A DNA stretch of 21,416 nt from JAMLIN01 sp041676645 (GTDB lineage: Bacteria > Pseudomonadota > Gammaproteobacteria > Burkholderiales > Burkholderiaceae_E). The stretch is taken from positions 1-21,416 of the forward strand of contig JBAYRO010000047.1 in the NCBI GenBank assembly GCA_041676645.1, written 5' to 3'. Position 1 is the first letter of the stretch. Every line of letters starts with the position of its first letter. The notes under the pieces were generated by a model, which made no database searches, had not been told where the DNA came from, and saw only the letters and a program-made list of their open reading frames with translations. Below are positions 1-6,857 of this stretch, one piece after another. The translations under genes and the position numbers were made by a program.

Positions 1-101
1 ATAAGGTCGCCCTCGTGGCCTGCATCCGCAAGATGTTGACCATCCTCAACACTATGCTCAAGACTGGGACCAAGTTCGATCCGGCAATTCATAGGAGTTG
101 A
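1..101 (+). CDS. IS110-family transposase, C-terminal fragment
   Basis: Only the last 32 codons are in the window (frame starts at base 3, stop TGA at 99-101). The peptide contains KVALVACIRKMLTILNTML, which matches the conserved C-terminal helix of IS110/IS1111-type DEDD transposases ('KVALVACMRKLL.ILNAM'). These enzymes move circular IS intermediates without classical target duplications. The rest of the gene and the left end of the element lie outside the window. The right boundary cannot be placed exactly; it must lie near bases 102-117, because the GST stop codon starts at 118 on the other strand. The element converges on the btu operon, so operon transcription would run into it antisense. 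Confidence 0.85.
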   Translation, partial: KVALVACIRKMLTILNTMLKTGTKFDPAIHRS

Positions 102-117
102 CACGGCAGACGGTTAC

Positions 118-741
118 TCAGGCCTCGGCCCGGGCCATCTCGCGCACCTTGCGTTGCGCGGGCCGACCGAGGCAGCGCTTGAGCCAGTCGCGCACCCGGG
201 GGTGGGCATCGCCGAGCTTCGGCGCGCCGGTTGCCCACGACAGCACCGAGGCGACGTTCAGGTCCGCCACGGTGAAACGATCTCCCAGTAGGAATTCCCT
301 GTCGGCGAGTTCGGCCTCGAGCACGCCATAGGGGTGGGCAAGCGCTTTCTCGGCGGCATCGGCCAGGGTCGGCTTGCGTTGCTCGGGCGGCAGCGCGAAG
401 CGATGGAAGAGAATCGCGAGGGCGTCCTTCTCGCATTCGGTCATGGCCCAGAAGCTCCAGCGCAGCAGGCCGGCTTCCTCGGCGAGATCGGCGGCGGCCA
501 GGGGGCCGCCGAAGCGCCTGGCGAGGTAGAGATTGATCGCCATCGATTCCCATACCACGGTGTCGCCGTCGACCAGCACCGGAATCCGGCCATTGGGATT
601 GAGCGCGAGGAATTCCGGCTGCCGGCTTTCGCCGTGCAGATAGTGGGTGTTCACTCGGGAATACGGAACCGCCAGTTCCTCGAGCATCCACAAGGGGCGG
701 GCGGCGCGCGATGCCGCGACGCCGTAGAGGGTCAGGCTCAT
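118..741 (-). CDS. Glutathione S-transferase family protein, last gene of btu operon
   Basis: A 207-residue cytosolic GST-fold protein, the usual length for the family. The N-terminal thioredoxin-like domain spans about residues 2-80. It has a Ser-containing first loop (GVAASRAAR, Ser11 the likely glutathione-activating residue), the cis-proline loop NPNGRIPVLV (Pro54) and the glutathione gamma-glutamyl-binding ES pair in VVWESMAI (65-66). The all-helical C-terminal domain carries the N-capping box motif DRFTVADLN. The frame is open further upstream, but the ATG at 741 gives the correct family N-terminus, has GGAGA just upstream and overlaps the btuF stop as ATGA, implying translational coupling. 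The substrate is unknown. Its place at the end of a B12 uptake operon invites a role in glutathione-dependent processing of imported cobalamin, but that is inference. The gene ends within about 20 bp of an IS110 element. Confidence 0.9.
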   Translation of the reverse strand: MSLTLYGVAASRAARPLWMLEELAVPYSRVNTHYLHGESRQPEFLALNPNGRIPVLVDGDTVVWESMAINLYLARRFGGPLAAADLAEEAGLLRWSFWAMTECEKDALAILFHRFALPPEQRKPTLADAAEKALAHPYGVLEAELADREFLLGDRFTVADLNVASVLSWATGAPKLGDAHPRVRDWLKRCLGRPAQRKVREMARAEA

Positions 742-1712
742 GGGGTCTCCGGAGCATGTGCCGACCCGGCGGGCCGGATGCCCGACGATACCGTATCCGC
801 GCCCCGCGCCGCCGCGATCGCTCCGCACAGCGGTGCGGCGGCGTCGAGCAGCCTGGGCGACAAGCGGCTGATCGCATCGGCGGGCAGGGCGATGAGGCGG
901 CCGCCGGCAACCGCCGGCAGTGTCGGCCAGCGCCGCCAGGCGGCCAGCGGGTCCTCGGTGTCGTCGGCCGCGGTGATCACCTGCGGCCCGGCCCGCAGGA
1001 CCGCCTCATAGGAGACCGTCGGGGTCAGCGCCGGTGATCCCGCGAACACGTTCTCCCCGCCGCAGGCCGCGATCAGGTCGCTGACCGGATGCCGGCCGTT
1101 GATGGTCATGAGCGGCTGGTCCCAGATCTGGTGGAAGACCGGCACCGGCGCCAGCCCGGCGTGCCGCTCCCGTAGCCCGGCGAGTCGCTGCCGATAGCGA
1201 TCGGCCGCCTCTTGCGCCTGCGCTTCGGTGTCGGCAAGCCGGCCGAGTCGCTCGAGCGCCGCGCCGATGTCGTCGAGTCGTTCAGCGCCCTCGAGATGGA
1301 TCGGGATGCCGAGCCGGCGCAATTGCGCGACATGGCGTGGCGCATTGCCGTCCCAGGCGACGACGAGGTCGGGTTGCAGCCCCAGGATGCGCTCGATGTC
1401 GAAGGCGTGGCTGTCGCCGATCCGCGGGATCGCGACTGCGGCGGGTGGATGATCGCTCCAGGCGCTCGTCCCGATCACCCGGTCGCCGGCGCCGGCGGCG
1501 AACAGCAGTTCGGTCAGGTGCGGCGCGAGGCTGACGATGCGCTGCGCCGGCGCGGTGAGCGTGGTCGTCGTGCCGCCGGCGCCGCTCACGGTGACCGCTG
1601 CGTCGGGCGCCGGTGCGCTTGCCGGTGCCGGGCTGGCCGCGAGGACCAGGCCGGCCGCCGCCGCGATGGCCGCCAGCGCGGCGCGAAGCCTTCGTCTCAG
1701 GCGCTGGTGCAT
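738..1712 (-). CDS. btuF: Periplasmic cobalamin-binding protein (BtuF-like)
   Basis: A 324-residue substrate-binding protein of the helical-backbone type (Peripla_BP_2, PF01497). It captures B12 in the periplasm and delivers it to BtuCD. Residues 1-33 form a signal peptide: an Arg-rich start, a hydrophobic Ala/Leu core, and a likely cut after ASA at 33. The mature protein opens with the typical RIVSLAPHLTELLFAAGAG segment and then GDRVIGTSAWSDHP, which lies around the ligand site in this family. A second lobe follows after a long helix (about 160-190). It starts 16 nt inside the end of btuD and ends with an ATGA overlap with the GST gene, so it is a true operon member. The family also binds siderophores and haem. 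Assignment to cobalamin rests on the riboswitch and the BtuB/BtuCD context. Confidence 0.9.
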   Translation of the reverse strand: MHQRLRRRLRAALAAIAAAAGLVLAASPAPASAPAPDAAVTVSGAGGTTTTLTAPAQRIVSLAPHLTELLFAAGAGDRVIGTSAWSDHPPAAVAIPRIGDSHAFDIERILGLQPDLVVAWDGNAPRHVAQLRRLGIPIHLEGAERLDDIGAALERLGRLADTEAQAQEAADRYRQRLAGLRERHAGLAPVPVFHQIWDQPLMTINGRHPVSDLIAACGGENVFAGSPALTPTVSYEAVLRAGPQVITAADDTEDPLAAWRRWPTLPAVAGGRLIALPADAISRLSPRLLDAAAPLCGAIAAARGADTVSSGIRPAGSAHAPETP

Positions 1713-2503
1713 GACGCATCGCCCGCGGGTACGTAGGTCGGCGCTCCGTCGACCAGGATCCGCCGGATCGGGAAGCCGAGAGCGTCCGAAACCGCCTCGG
1801 GATCGAGCACCGTATCGACGGGGCCGGTCCGGACCTCGCCCGCGCTGCCGATCAGCAGCGCGTGGGTGGCGTGGCGGGCCGCCAGCGATACATCATGGAC
1901 CGCCGCGACGACCGCCACCGCGTCGCGGGCGACCAGATCGGCGAACAGGCGCATCGTGGCGACCTGGTGGCGCATGTCGAGATGGGTCAGCGGTTCGTCG
2001 AGCAGGTGGAGCATCGGCTGCTGGGCGAGCAGCGAGGCGAGCCCGACCCGCTGGCGTTCGCCGCCCGACAGCGTGCCCATGTCGCGTCCGGCCAGGTCCT
2101 CGACGTCGAAGCGCGCGAGCGCGGCCAGCGCCGCCTTGCGGTCGGCCGTCGCATCGCCCAGCCAGCGGCGGGTGCGCGGATCGCGGGCGAGCATCACGGT
2201 CTGCAGGGCGTCGAGCCCGAAGGGGGCCTCGAAGGATTGCGGCAGCAGGCCGCGCAGGCTCGCGAGGGTGGCGATGGCGCAGGACTCGATCGGGCGGCCG
2301 GCTATCCGCAGCCGGCCCGCGGCCGGCGTGATCAGCCCCGCAACGGTGGCGACGAGGCTGCTCTTGCCGGCGCCGTTCGCGCCGAGCAGGCACCAGAATT
2401 CGCCGGGCTCGACCACCCAGTCGAAGGGGCCGAACAGCGCCCGGCCATCGGGCGCATGCACGACGGCATCGCGCCATTCGACGATGGGGCCGGCGCGCTT
2501 CAT
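1697..2503 (-). CDS. btuD: Cobalamin ABC transporter ATP-binding protein
   Basis: A 268-residue ABC ATPase that powers B12 import through BtuC at the inner membrane. All nucleotide-binding motifs are visible: Walker A GANGAGKS (41-48), Q-loop Gln in LLPQSFEAP (about 89), signature LSGGERQR (145-152), Walker B LHLLDEP (165-171), D-loop THLD and switch His in AVHDVS (203). The length fits FecE/BtuD ATPases. The reading frame stays open far upstream through btuC, but the ATG at 2503 overlaps the btuC stop codon (ATGA), and the MKRAGPIVEW start places Walker A at the normal distance. Its 3' end overlaps btuF by 16 nt. FecE-type ATPases serve several metal-chelate importers; the operon and its riboswitch decide for B12. 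Confidence 0.93.
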   Translation of the reverse strand: MKRAGPIVEWRDAVVHAPDGRALFGPFDWVVEPGEFWCLLGANGAGKSSLVATVAGLITPAAGRLRIAGRPIESCAIATLASLRGLLPQSFEAPFGLDALQTVMLARDPRTRRWLGDATADRKAALAALARFDVEDLAGRDMGTLSGGERQRVGLASLLAQQPMLHLLDEPLTHLDMRHQVATMRLFADLVARDAVAVVAAVHDVSLAARHATHALLIGSAGEVRTGPVDTVLDPEAVSDALGFPIRRILVDGAPTYVPAGDASCTSA

Positions 2504-3498
2504 CGCAGCGCCCGGCTGCGCACGAGCAGCATCAGGAACACCGGCACGCCGACCAGGGAAACGATTGCGCCGACCGGCAACTGGATCGGGGCGACGACGG
2601 TGCGCGCGAGCGTGTCGGCGAGCACCACCAGGGCGCCACCGGCGATCACGCAGGCGGGCAGCAGTCCGCGCTGGTCGTTGCCGAGCACCAGGCGCAGCGA
2701 ATGCGGCACGATCAGGCCGACGAAGCCGATCGCGCCGGCGGTGGTCACGGCGAAGCCGGCGGCCAACGCCGCGAGCAGGCAGGTCGCCAGGCGCAGCCGG
2801 TTGACATGCACGCCCAGCGAGAAGGCGCGCGTATCGCCGAGCAGCATCAGGTTGAGTGCGGGCGCGAGCCGCATCGCCACCACCAGGCCGATGGCGAGCG
2901 CGAGCACCGGCGCCAGCCAGGCGTCGGCGCCAGCGAGATCGCCGATCAGCCAGAACAGCATGCCGCGCAGCCGGGCGTCGGGGGCGAGGCTCAGCACCAG
3001 GGTGAGCAGCGCCCCCCAGCCGGAGGCGAGCATCACGCCGGTGAGCAGGATGCGCAGCGGCGCGACCGCCCCATGGACCGCGCCGCGCCGGGCGCCGCCC
3101 GCGCCGATCGCGAACAGCAGCAGGGTCGAGACCGCCGCGCCGATCCAGGCCGCGCCGGTGACGAGCGCGGCGCCGGCGCCGGCCCACATCGCGAGGACCG
3201 CGCCGAGCGCGCCGCCTCCCGAGACGCCCAGCACCCAGGGGTCGGCCAGCGGATTGCGCAGCAGGACCTGCAGCAAGGCTCCCGCGAGCGCGAGCAGGCC
3301 GCCGACCGCGAAGCCGGCCGCCGCCCGCGGAAGCCGCAGGCCGAGGACGAGCTCGCGGGCCAGCGGGTCGGCGCCCTCGGCCCACCACCACCACATCGAC
3401 GGCGCGCAGCCGCCGCTGCCGCAGGCGCCCGCCAACCCGAGCGCGAGCATCGCGACGAGCGCGAGCAGCGGCCAGGCGAGGCGGGGGGCGCGGCGCAT
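2500..3498 (-). CDS. btuC: Cobalamin ABC transporter permease (FecCD family)
   Basis: A 332-residue, very hydrophobic inner-membrane permease of the FecCD/BtuC family, expected to have about ten membrane helices and work as a dimer. Family hallmarks include RNPLADPWVLGVSGGGALGA (81-100) and GFVGLIVPHSLRLVLG (from residue 258), followed by GGALVVLADTLART. The latter region forms the cytoplasmic coupling (L) loop that contacts BtuD. The first helix is at about 8-27, followed by an odd run of four Trp (36-39) in the first periplasmic loop. The start at 3498 lies 7 nt after the btuB stop, and its stop overlaps the btuD start. The same family transports ferric siderophores and haem; the B12 assignment comes from the operon. 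Confidence 0.92.
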   Translation of the reverse strand: MRRAPRLAWPLLALVAMLALGLAGACGSGGCAPSMWWWWAEGADPLARELVLGLRLPRAAAGFAVGGLLALAGALLQVLLRNPLADPWVLGVSGGGALGAVLAMWAGAGAALVTGAAWIGAAVSTLLLFAIGAGGARRGAVHGAVAPLRILLTGVMLASGWGALLTLVLSLAPDARLRGMLFWLIGDLAGADAWLAPVLALAIGLVVAMRLAPALNLMLLGDTRAFSLGVHVNRLRLATCLLAALAAGFAVTTAGAIGFVGLIVPHSLRLVLGNDQRGLLPACVIAGGALVVLADTLARTVVAPIQLPVGAIVSLVGVPVFLMLLVRSRALR

Positions 3499-3505
3499 CC
3501 TGCGC

Positions 3506-5410
3506 TCAGGACTGCTGCCAGCGCAGCATCACGAACAGGCTGCGGCCCGTGGGGAGATAGCCGTGGGCGGTCGGCGTGTCGTCATCGGTCACGTTGTCCA
3601 GGTGCACGACGAGACTCGTGTCGGTGAAGATCTCGCGCTGCAGGCGCAGCCCCAGGCGGACCCGGCTCTCGAGCATGACCGGCGCGAAGGTATCGATCCC
3701 GAAATCACGGCGCGAGCCGCCCCAGGCGAGATTGGCGCCGGCATCCCAGGCGCCGACGCGATGCGACACGTCGAGTGCGCCAAAGCGCCGCGCCCGGCGC
3801 AGCAGGGTTTCGCCGGTGCGCCTGTCGGTCGGCGACTGGAACGTGGCATTGGCCGCGATGCGCCAGCCCCGGATGCTGCCGCTGGCGGCCAGCTCCAGCC
3901 CCTGCACCTGGCTGCTCGCCACGTTGCTCGGCAGGAAGGTCGGCGGCGGCGAGTCGATCATGTCGGTATAGCGGGTCCGGAAGACGGTCGCCCGCAGCCG
4001 GTTCCCCTCGCGCTGGTACTGCAGGCCGAGCTCGATCGAGCGCGCGCGTTCCGGTTCGAGGTCGGGATTGCTGAACCCCGGATAGAAGAGATGGTTGAAG
4101 GTGGGCGCATTGAACGCGGTTGCGAACCGGCCGAGCAGCTTCCAGTGGTCGCCGATCGAGTAGCCATAGCCGATCGAGCCGGTGGTGGCATCGCCGACAT
4201 CGGAGTAGTCGTCGTAGCGCAGCGCCAGTTCGGCCTGGTGCGGGCCCGCCTGCAAGGCATAGGCGGCGAAGGCGCTTTGGCTGTCGCGACGGTTGCGATC
4301 GTAGGCGATGCTCGTCGAGATTCGCTCATGCACCGTGGCCAGGCCGAGGCTCAGCAGGCCGTGCCCGAGGGACAGCTCATTGCGCCATTCGACCTCGTTG
4401 CGACGCGTGTCGAAGGGATCGACCGATCCCGACGCATAGCGGCTGTGCGATTTCTCATCGGTCACGCTGGCGCGCAGGTTCGAACGCCACCGGGCGGTCG
4501 GCCGTGCCTCCCACCAGGCGCTGGCGACCGTCAGGCGCGACTCCTGCATCTCGACACTGGCCGGACCGACCATGAAGGAATCGTCGAGCTCGGCGTCCGA
4601 TTCGCTCCAGTAGATGCTGCCGCCGATGCGATGGCGCGCCGAGATCCGGTGGCCGAGCGAGCCGCTCAGGCTGGTGTTGCGAAAGCCGTCGCGATCGGGA
4701 TCCGCGCTCGGCAGCAGGCGCGTGTCGATCGCCGACTTGCCGTCGATGCGATGGCGACTCGCCTGCAGGGAGTAGTTGCTGGCGCCGTCCACGCCGAAGC
4801 TTCCGGCCGAACCCAGCGAGGCGCGTTCCTCGCCGCGCGAGCCGAAGCCTACCGATGCGTTCGCGCGAGGCGGTCCTTCCCCGCGCCGGGTGAAGATCTG
4901 CACCATGCCGCCGACCGCCGCCGAGCCGTAGAGCGCCGACACGTTGCCGTGGACCACCTCGACGCGCTCGACCTGGTCGAGCATCAGGTTCTCGATGCGC
5001 GCGGTACCGCTGGTACCCGATTCGATCCGCACGCCGTCGATGAGGACCAGCATCTGCCGCGCCTCGGCGCCGCGCATGAAGACCGATGTCAGGCTGCCGG
5101 CGCCGCCGCTGCGCACCAGGTCGATGCCCGCGGTGTCCGCGAGCAGGTCGGCCAGGTCGGTATGCCCGGCGCGCGCGATGTCCTCGCGCGTATGCACCGA
5201 GGTATTGGGAATCGCATCGGCCAGCGCCTGCTCGAAACCGCTGGCGCTGACCACCACCGGCTGGAGTTGCCGCGCCGGCGCATCCTGGGCGGCGGCCACC
5301 GGCACCAGATGCGGTGCCAGCGCGAGGCCCAGCGGCAGCAACGGCCATGCGGCACGACGGTGGAGTTCGCGCGGCCTCGGCCGACGATTCGCGGATAACT
5401 GGAGTTTCAT
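3506..5410 (-). CDS. btuB: TonB-dependent outer-membrane cobalamin receptor
   Basis: A 634-residue TonB-dependent receptor, close to the E. coli BtuB length (614). Residues 1-41 are a signal peptide with a long basic N-region and a likely cut after VAAA. A TonB-box-like stretch LQPVVVSASG follows at 49-58. The plug domain (about 60-185) contains RSGGAGSLTSVFMRGAEA, VLIDGVRIE, VERVEVVHG and SALYGSAAVGGMVQI, all plug hallmarks; the rest is a 22-strand barrel. The frame is open for 100 more codons upstream through the riboswitch, but the ATG at 5410 has GGAAGG about 10 nt upstream and gives the signal peptide. The C-terminus ends RWQQS, so the usual terminal aromatic residue is followed by three extra residues. 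Expression is very likely controlled by the cobalamin riboswitch upstream. Confidence 0.93.
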   Translation of the reverse strand: MKLQLSANRRPRPRELHRRAAWPLLPLGLALAPHLVPVAAAQDAPARQLQPVVVSASGFEQALADAIPNTSVHTREDIARAGHTDLADLLADTAGIDLVRSGGAGSLTSVFMRGAEARQMLVLIDGVRIESGTSGTARIENLMLDQVERVEVVHGNVSALYGSAAVGGMVQIFTRRGEGPPRANASVGFGSRGEERASLGSAGSFGVDGASNYSLQASRHRIDGKSAIDTRLLPSADPDRDGFRNTSLSGSLGHRISARHRIGGSIYWSESDAELDDSFMVGPASVEMQESRLTVASAWWEARPTARWRSNLRASVTDEKSHSRYASGSVDPFDTRRNEVEWRNELSLGHGLLSLGLATVHERISTSIAYDRNRRDSQSAFAAYALQAGPHQAELALRYDDYSDVGDATTGSIGYGYSIGDHWKLLGRFATAFNAPTFNHLFYPGFSNPDLEPERARSIELGLQYQREGNRLRATVFRTRYTDMIDSPPPTFLPSNVASSQVQGLELAASGSIRGWRIAANATFQSPTDRRTGETLLRRARRFGALDVSHRVGAWDAGANLAWGGSRRDFGIDTFAPVMLESRVRLGLRLQREIFTDTSLVVHLDNVTDDDTPTAHGYLPTGRSLFVMLRWQQS

Positions 5411-5469
5411 CGTTCGCTTCCTTCCCGGCCTGCCTTCCCGCAGGCATGTTGGTATCGACGAAGCGAACG
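5411..5469 (-). promoter_or_regulatory. Candidate riboswitch expression platform: RBS-masking stem-loop of btuB
   Basis: Seen directly: bases 5411-5420 (CGTTCGCTTC) and 5460-5469 (GAAGCGAACG) are perfect reverse complements, separated by 39 nt. In the mRNA the downstream arm is the ten bases immediately before the btuB ATG. The Shine-Dalgarno GGGAAGG (5421-5427) sits directly inside the stem. A nested 6-bp hairpin, GCCUGC/GCAGGC (5428-5445), has GGGAAG in its loop. No U-tract follows, so this looks like translational rather than termination control. The link to ligand binding is inferred. Confidence 0.55.
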
Positions 5470-5547
5470 CTTGAACCGGAGGGCGCCGTCTGGTGTTGCG
5501 TGATCGCGCCCGGAAGTCGTCGCCGCCCGCGATCGTCCCTGGTGACG

Positions 5548-5735
5548 CGGGCAGGTCTCCGGGCTGGCCGGTCTTGGTGTTCCGCCTTCCCGCGCATGGG
5601 CAGTGGCCGGGACGGTCTGTGCCGTCGCTCCTGGAACACCCGCACCGACTTACCGTTGCGGGGGCAGCACAGGTTGGCGCGCCGCGATGGCGTGCTCCTG
5701 TTTCCCTTTTCACCCGCCGTCGAAGGCGGGAACCC
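5548..5735 (-). promoter_or_regulatory. Cobalamin (adenosylcobalamin-type) riboswitch
   Basis: Read on the - strand, the leader holds the conserved cobalamin riboswitch blocks in order. These are GGUUCCCGCC (5725-5734), GUGAAAAGGGAA (about 5702-5713), CUGCCCCCGCAACGGUAA (5650-5667, the B12 core with CCCGCAAC), GCCACUG (5601-5607), GGGAAGGCGG (5582-5591) and GACCGGCC...GGAGACCUGCC (5550-5573). These match RF00174 consensus landmarks and spacing. It lies about 140 nt upstream of btuB, whose product takes up B12, so B12 should repress the operon. Ends are approximate. Confidence 0.95.
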
Positions 5736-5748
5736 GAATCGAATCCGG

Positions 5749-5777
5749 ATGATACGCGCTTCGCGCGCCTGACCCCT
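5749..5777 (-). promoter_or_regulatory. Possible btu operon promoter
   Basis: On the - strand, TATCAT (5749-5754) is a reasonable -10 hexamer and would place the transcript start near 5742, just before the riboswitch. A -35 at 16-17 nt spacing is poor (GGGGTC or AGGGGT, about 5771-5777). The spacer contains the self-complementary CGCGCGAAGCGCG. The position is the main support. Confidence 0.35.
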
Positions 5778-5898
5778 GGGTGGCCGGCTGCGACAGGCAG
5801 TTCTTACCGGGATGCCGCCGCCGGATAGCGGCGGGCATGCTTGCTGCAACGCCATGTCGTGACCGGCAGGACGCCGGTTCCACGGCAAGGAGTTCGCT
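5778..5898. other. Intergenic region between btu promoter and 5899 gene
   Basis: With the riboswitch leader this makes up a 488-base stretch without a gene (5411-5898). This part holds an imperfect hairpin around 5813-5838 (CCGCC...GGCGG with ATG/CAT extension) and a 6-bp stem ACCGGC/GCCGGT just before the AAGGAG Shine-Dalgarno of the next gene. A promoter for the + strand genes must lie here, but I see no convincing -35/-10 pair. Confidence 0.4.
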
Positions 5899-6267
5899 AT
5901 GCAGAATGGTTCGAACGAGCGCAAGGATGACGCCCACCGGGCCGGGACACGCTCCACCCGGGAAGACGCCTATCCGGAGGCCGATGACGGACCGCATGAC
6001 GGGCCGCTCAAGGGACCGCACGAGCGCGATCAATCGACCGGTGCGATGGCGCCCGGTGCCGACCGGGAAAGCGGCCAGCGGGCCTATGACGATCTGGCTG
6101 CCGGCCGGACCGACACGGACCTGCGGGGCAGCGCCCGGGAAATCATCGAGCGCGCGCAGCATGAGGACTCCCTCGCCAAGGGCAAGCATCGGGACGCCCA
6201 GGGCAGACCAGCCAGTGGGGACCCTTCGGACGATGCCCGCCCGGCACCGAATCCAGTCAAGGAGTAA
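5899..6267 (+). CDS. Small hydrophilic protein of unknown function
   Basis: I do not recognise this 122-residue protein. It is strongly hydrophilic and low in hydrophobic residues, with many Asp, Glu, Arg, Gly and Pro, no signal peptide, no membrane helix and no Cys. A central segment (about 62-95, YDDLAAGRTDTDLRGSAREI) could form a helix; the flanks look disordered, as in many stress-induced hydrophilic proteins. The ATG at 5899 follows AAGGAG at good spacing. Its 3' end contains the Shine-Dalgarno of the BON-domain lipoprotein gene, which starts 4 nt after its stop, so the two are almost certainly co-transcribed. A shared stress role is a guess from the partner. Confidence 0.75.
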   Translation: MQNGSNERKDDAHRAGTRSTREDAYPEADDGPHDGPLKGPHERDQSTGAMAPGADRESGQRAYDDLAAGRTDTDLRGSAREIIERAQHEDSLAKGKHRDAQGRPASGDPSDDARPAPNPVKE

Positions 6268-6271
6268 TGCC

Positions 6272-6802
6272 ATGCAGATCGACAAACTGAAGAAACACAC
6301 GATGATCGCTGCGGCCGTTTCGGCGGCCGTGGCACTTGCCGCCTGTGATGCGGGCGATGCCGACCGGGCAGCAGCCCCGGGCCAGCCGCCATCGCAGGCG
6401 ACCGGCCCAGGGGACACGATGACTCCCAGCCCGGCGACGCCGTCTGGTGACACCACCGCGGGCGAGCGCGCTGGCGCAACGTCTGGCGCTGCGCCCGGCA
6501 CGGCCCCGCAGGCCAGCGCGCAGAACGACGACGATCCGTCGCTCGGCGAGCGGGCCGAGTCCGCGGTCGACGACATCAGATCGGCTGGCGGCGACGCGGC
6601 GATCACCGCCAAGGTGAAGTCGGCGCTGGTGGCCGAGGATGATGTCCGCAGCCTGGCGATCGACGTCGACACCAGCGATGGACGAGTGGTCCTCGAGGGT
6701 GAGGTGCCGAGCGCCGAGCAGTCGATTCGAATCGAGAACCTCGCCCAGGCTGTCGAGGGCGTGCTCTTCGTCGAGAACAGGCTGAGGGTGGTCGACAGCT
6801 GA
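6272..6802 (+). CDS. BON-domain lipoprotein
   Basis: A 176-residue envelope lipoprotein. The N-terminus has Lys residues, a hydrophobic Ala/Val stretch and a lipobox ALAAC, giving a lipidated Cys25 after signal peptidase II cleavage. A Pro/Thr/Ala/Gly-rich, probably flexible linker covers about 26-105. One BON domain fills 108-176 (ITAKVKSALVAEDDVRS, then GRVVLEGEVPS and VEGVLFVENRLRVV), the fold found in OsmY and in secretins, thought to bind membranes or other envelope proteins. The residue after the lipid Cys is Asp26, the classical inner-membrane retention signal in enterobacteria, but that rule is not universal. The ATG at 6272 has AAGGAG 8-13 nt upstream. The gene ends at a strong hairpin. 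Confidence 0.88.
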   Translation: MQIDKLKKHTMIAAAVSAAVALAACDAGDADRAAAPGQPPSQATGPGDTMTPSPATPSGDTTAGERAGATSGAAPGTAPQASAQNDDDPSLGERAESAVDDIRSAGGDAAITAKVKSALVAEDDVRSLAIDVDTSDGRVVLEGEVPSAEQSIRIENLAQAVEGVLFVENRLRVVDS

Positions 6803-6822
6803 TCCCGCCGTTTCCGGCAGGC

Positions 6823-6848
6823 GGGCCCGGCGCCATTGCGCCGGGCCC
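6823..6848 (+). terminator. Rho-independent-like terminator
   Basis: GGGCCCGGCGC (6823-6833), loop CATT, GCGCCGGGCCC (6838-6848) form a perfect 11-bp GC stem, followed by GTTCCGTCTT, a weak T-rich tail. It lies 20 nt after the BON gene and 9 nt from the end of convergent nudC. An alternative stem CCCGCC/GGCGGG (6804-6809/6820-6825) overlaps its left side. Confidence 0.75.
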
Positions 6849-6857
6849 GTTCCGTCT

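Noticed and set aside
1697..3394. A possible BtuC-BtuD fusion reading frame
   Set aside because: The open frame upstream of 2503 is out of frame with the clear BtuC protein and encodes an Arg-rich shadow; BtuD starts at the ATGA overlap.
1862..5398. A 1178-codon open frame on the + strand across the btu operon
   Set aside because: It lies antisense to btuB, btuC and btuD, has no recognisable domain, and is rich in Arg, Ala, Pro and Ser as expected for a high-GC shadow frame.
5411..5547. Intrinsic terminator as riboswitch platform
   Set aside because: Hairpins are present but no U-tract follows any of them, so termination control is not supported.
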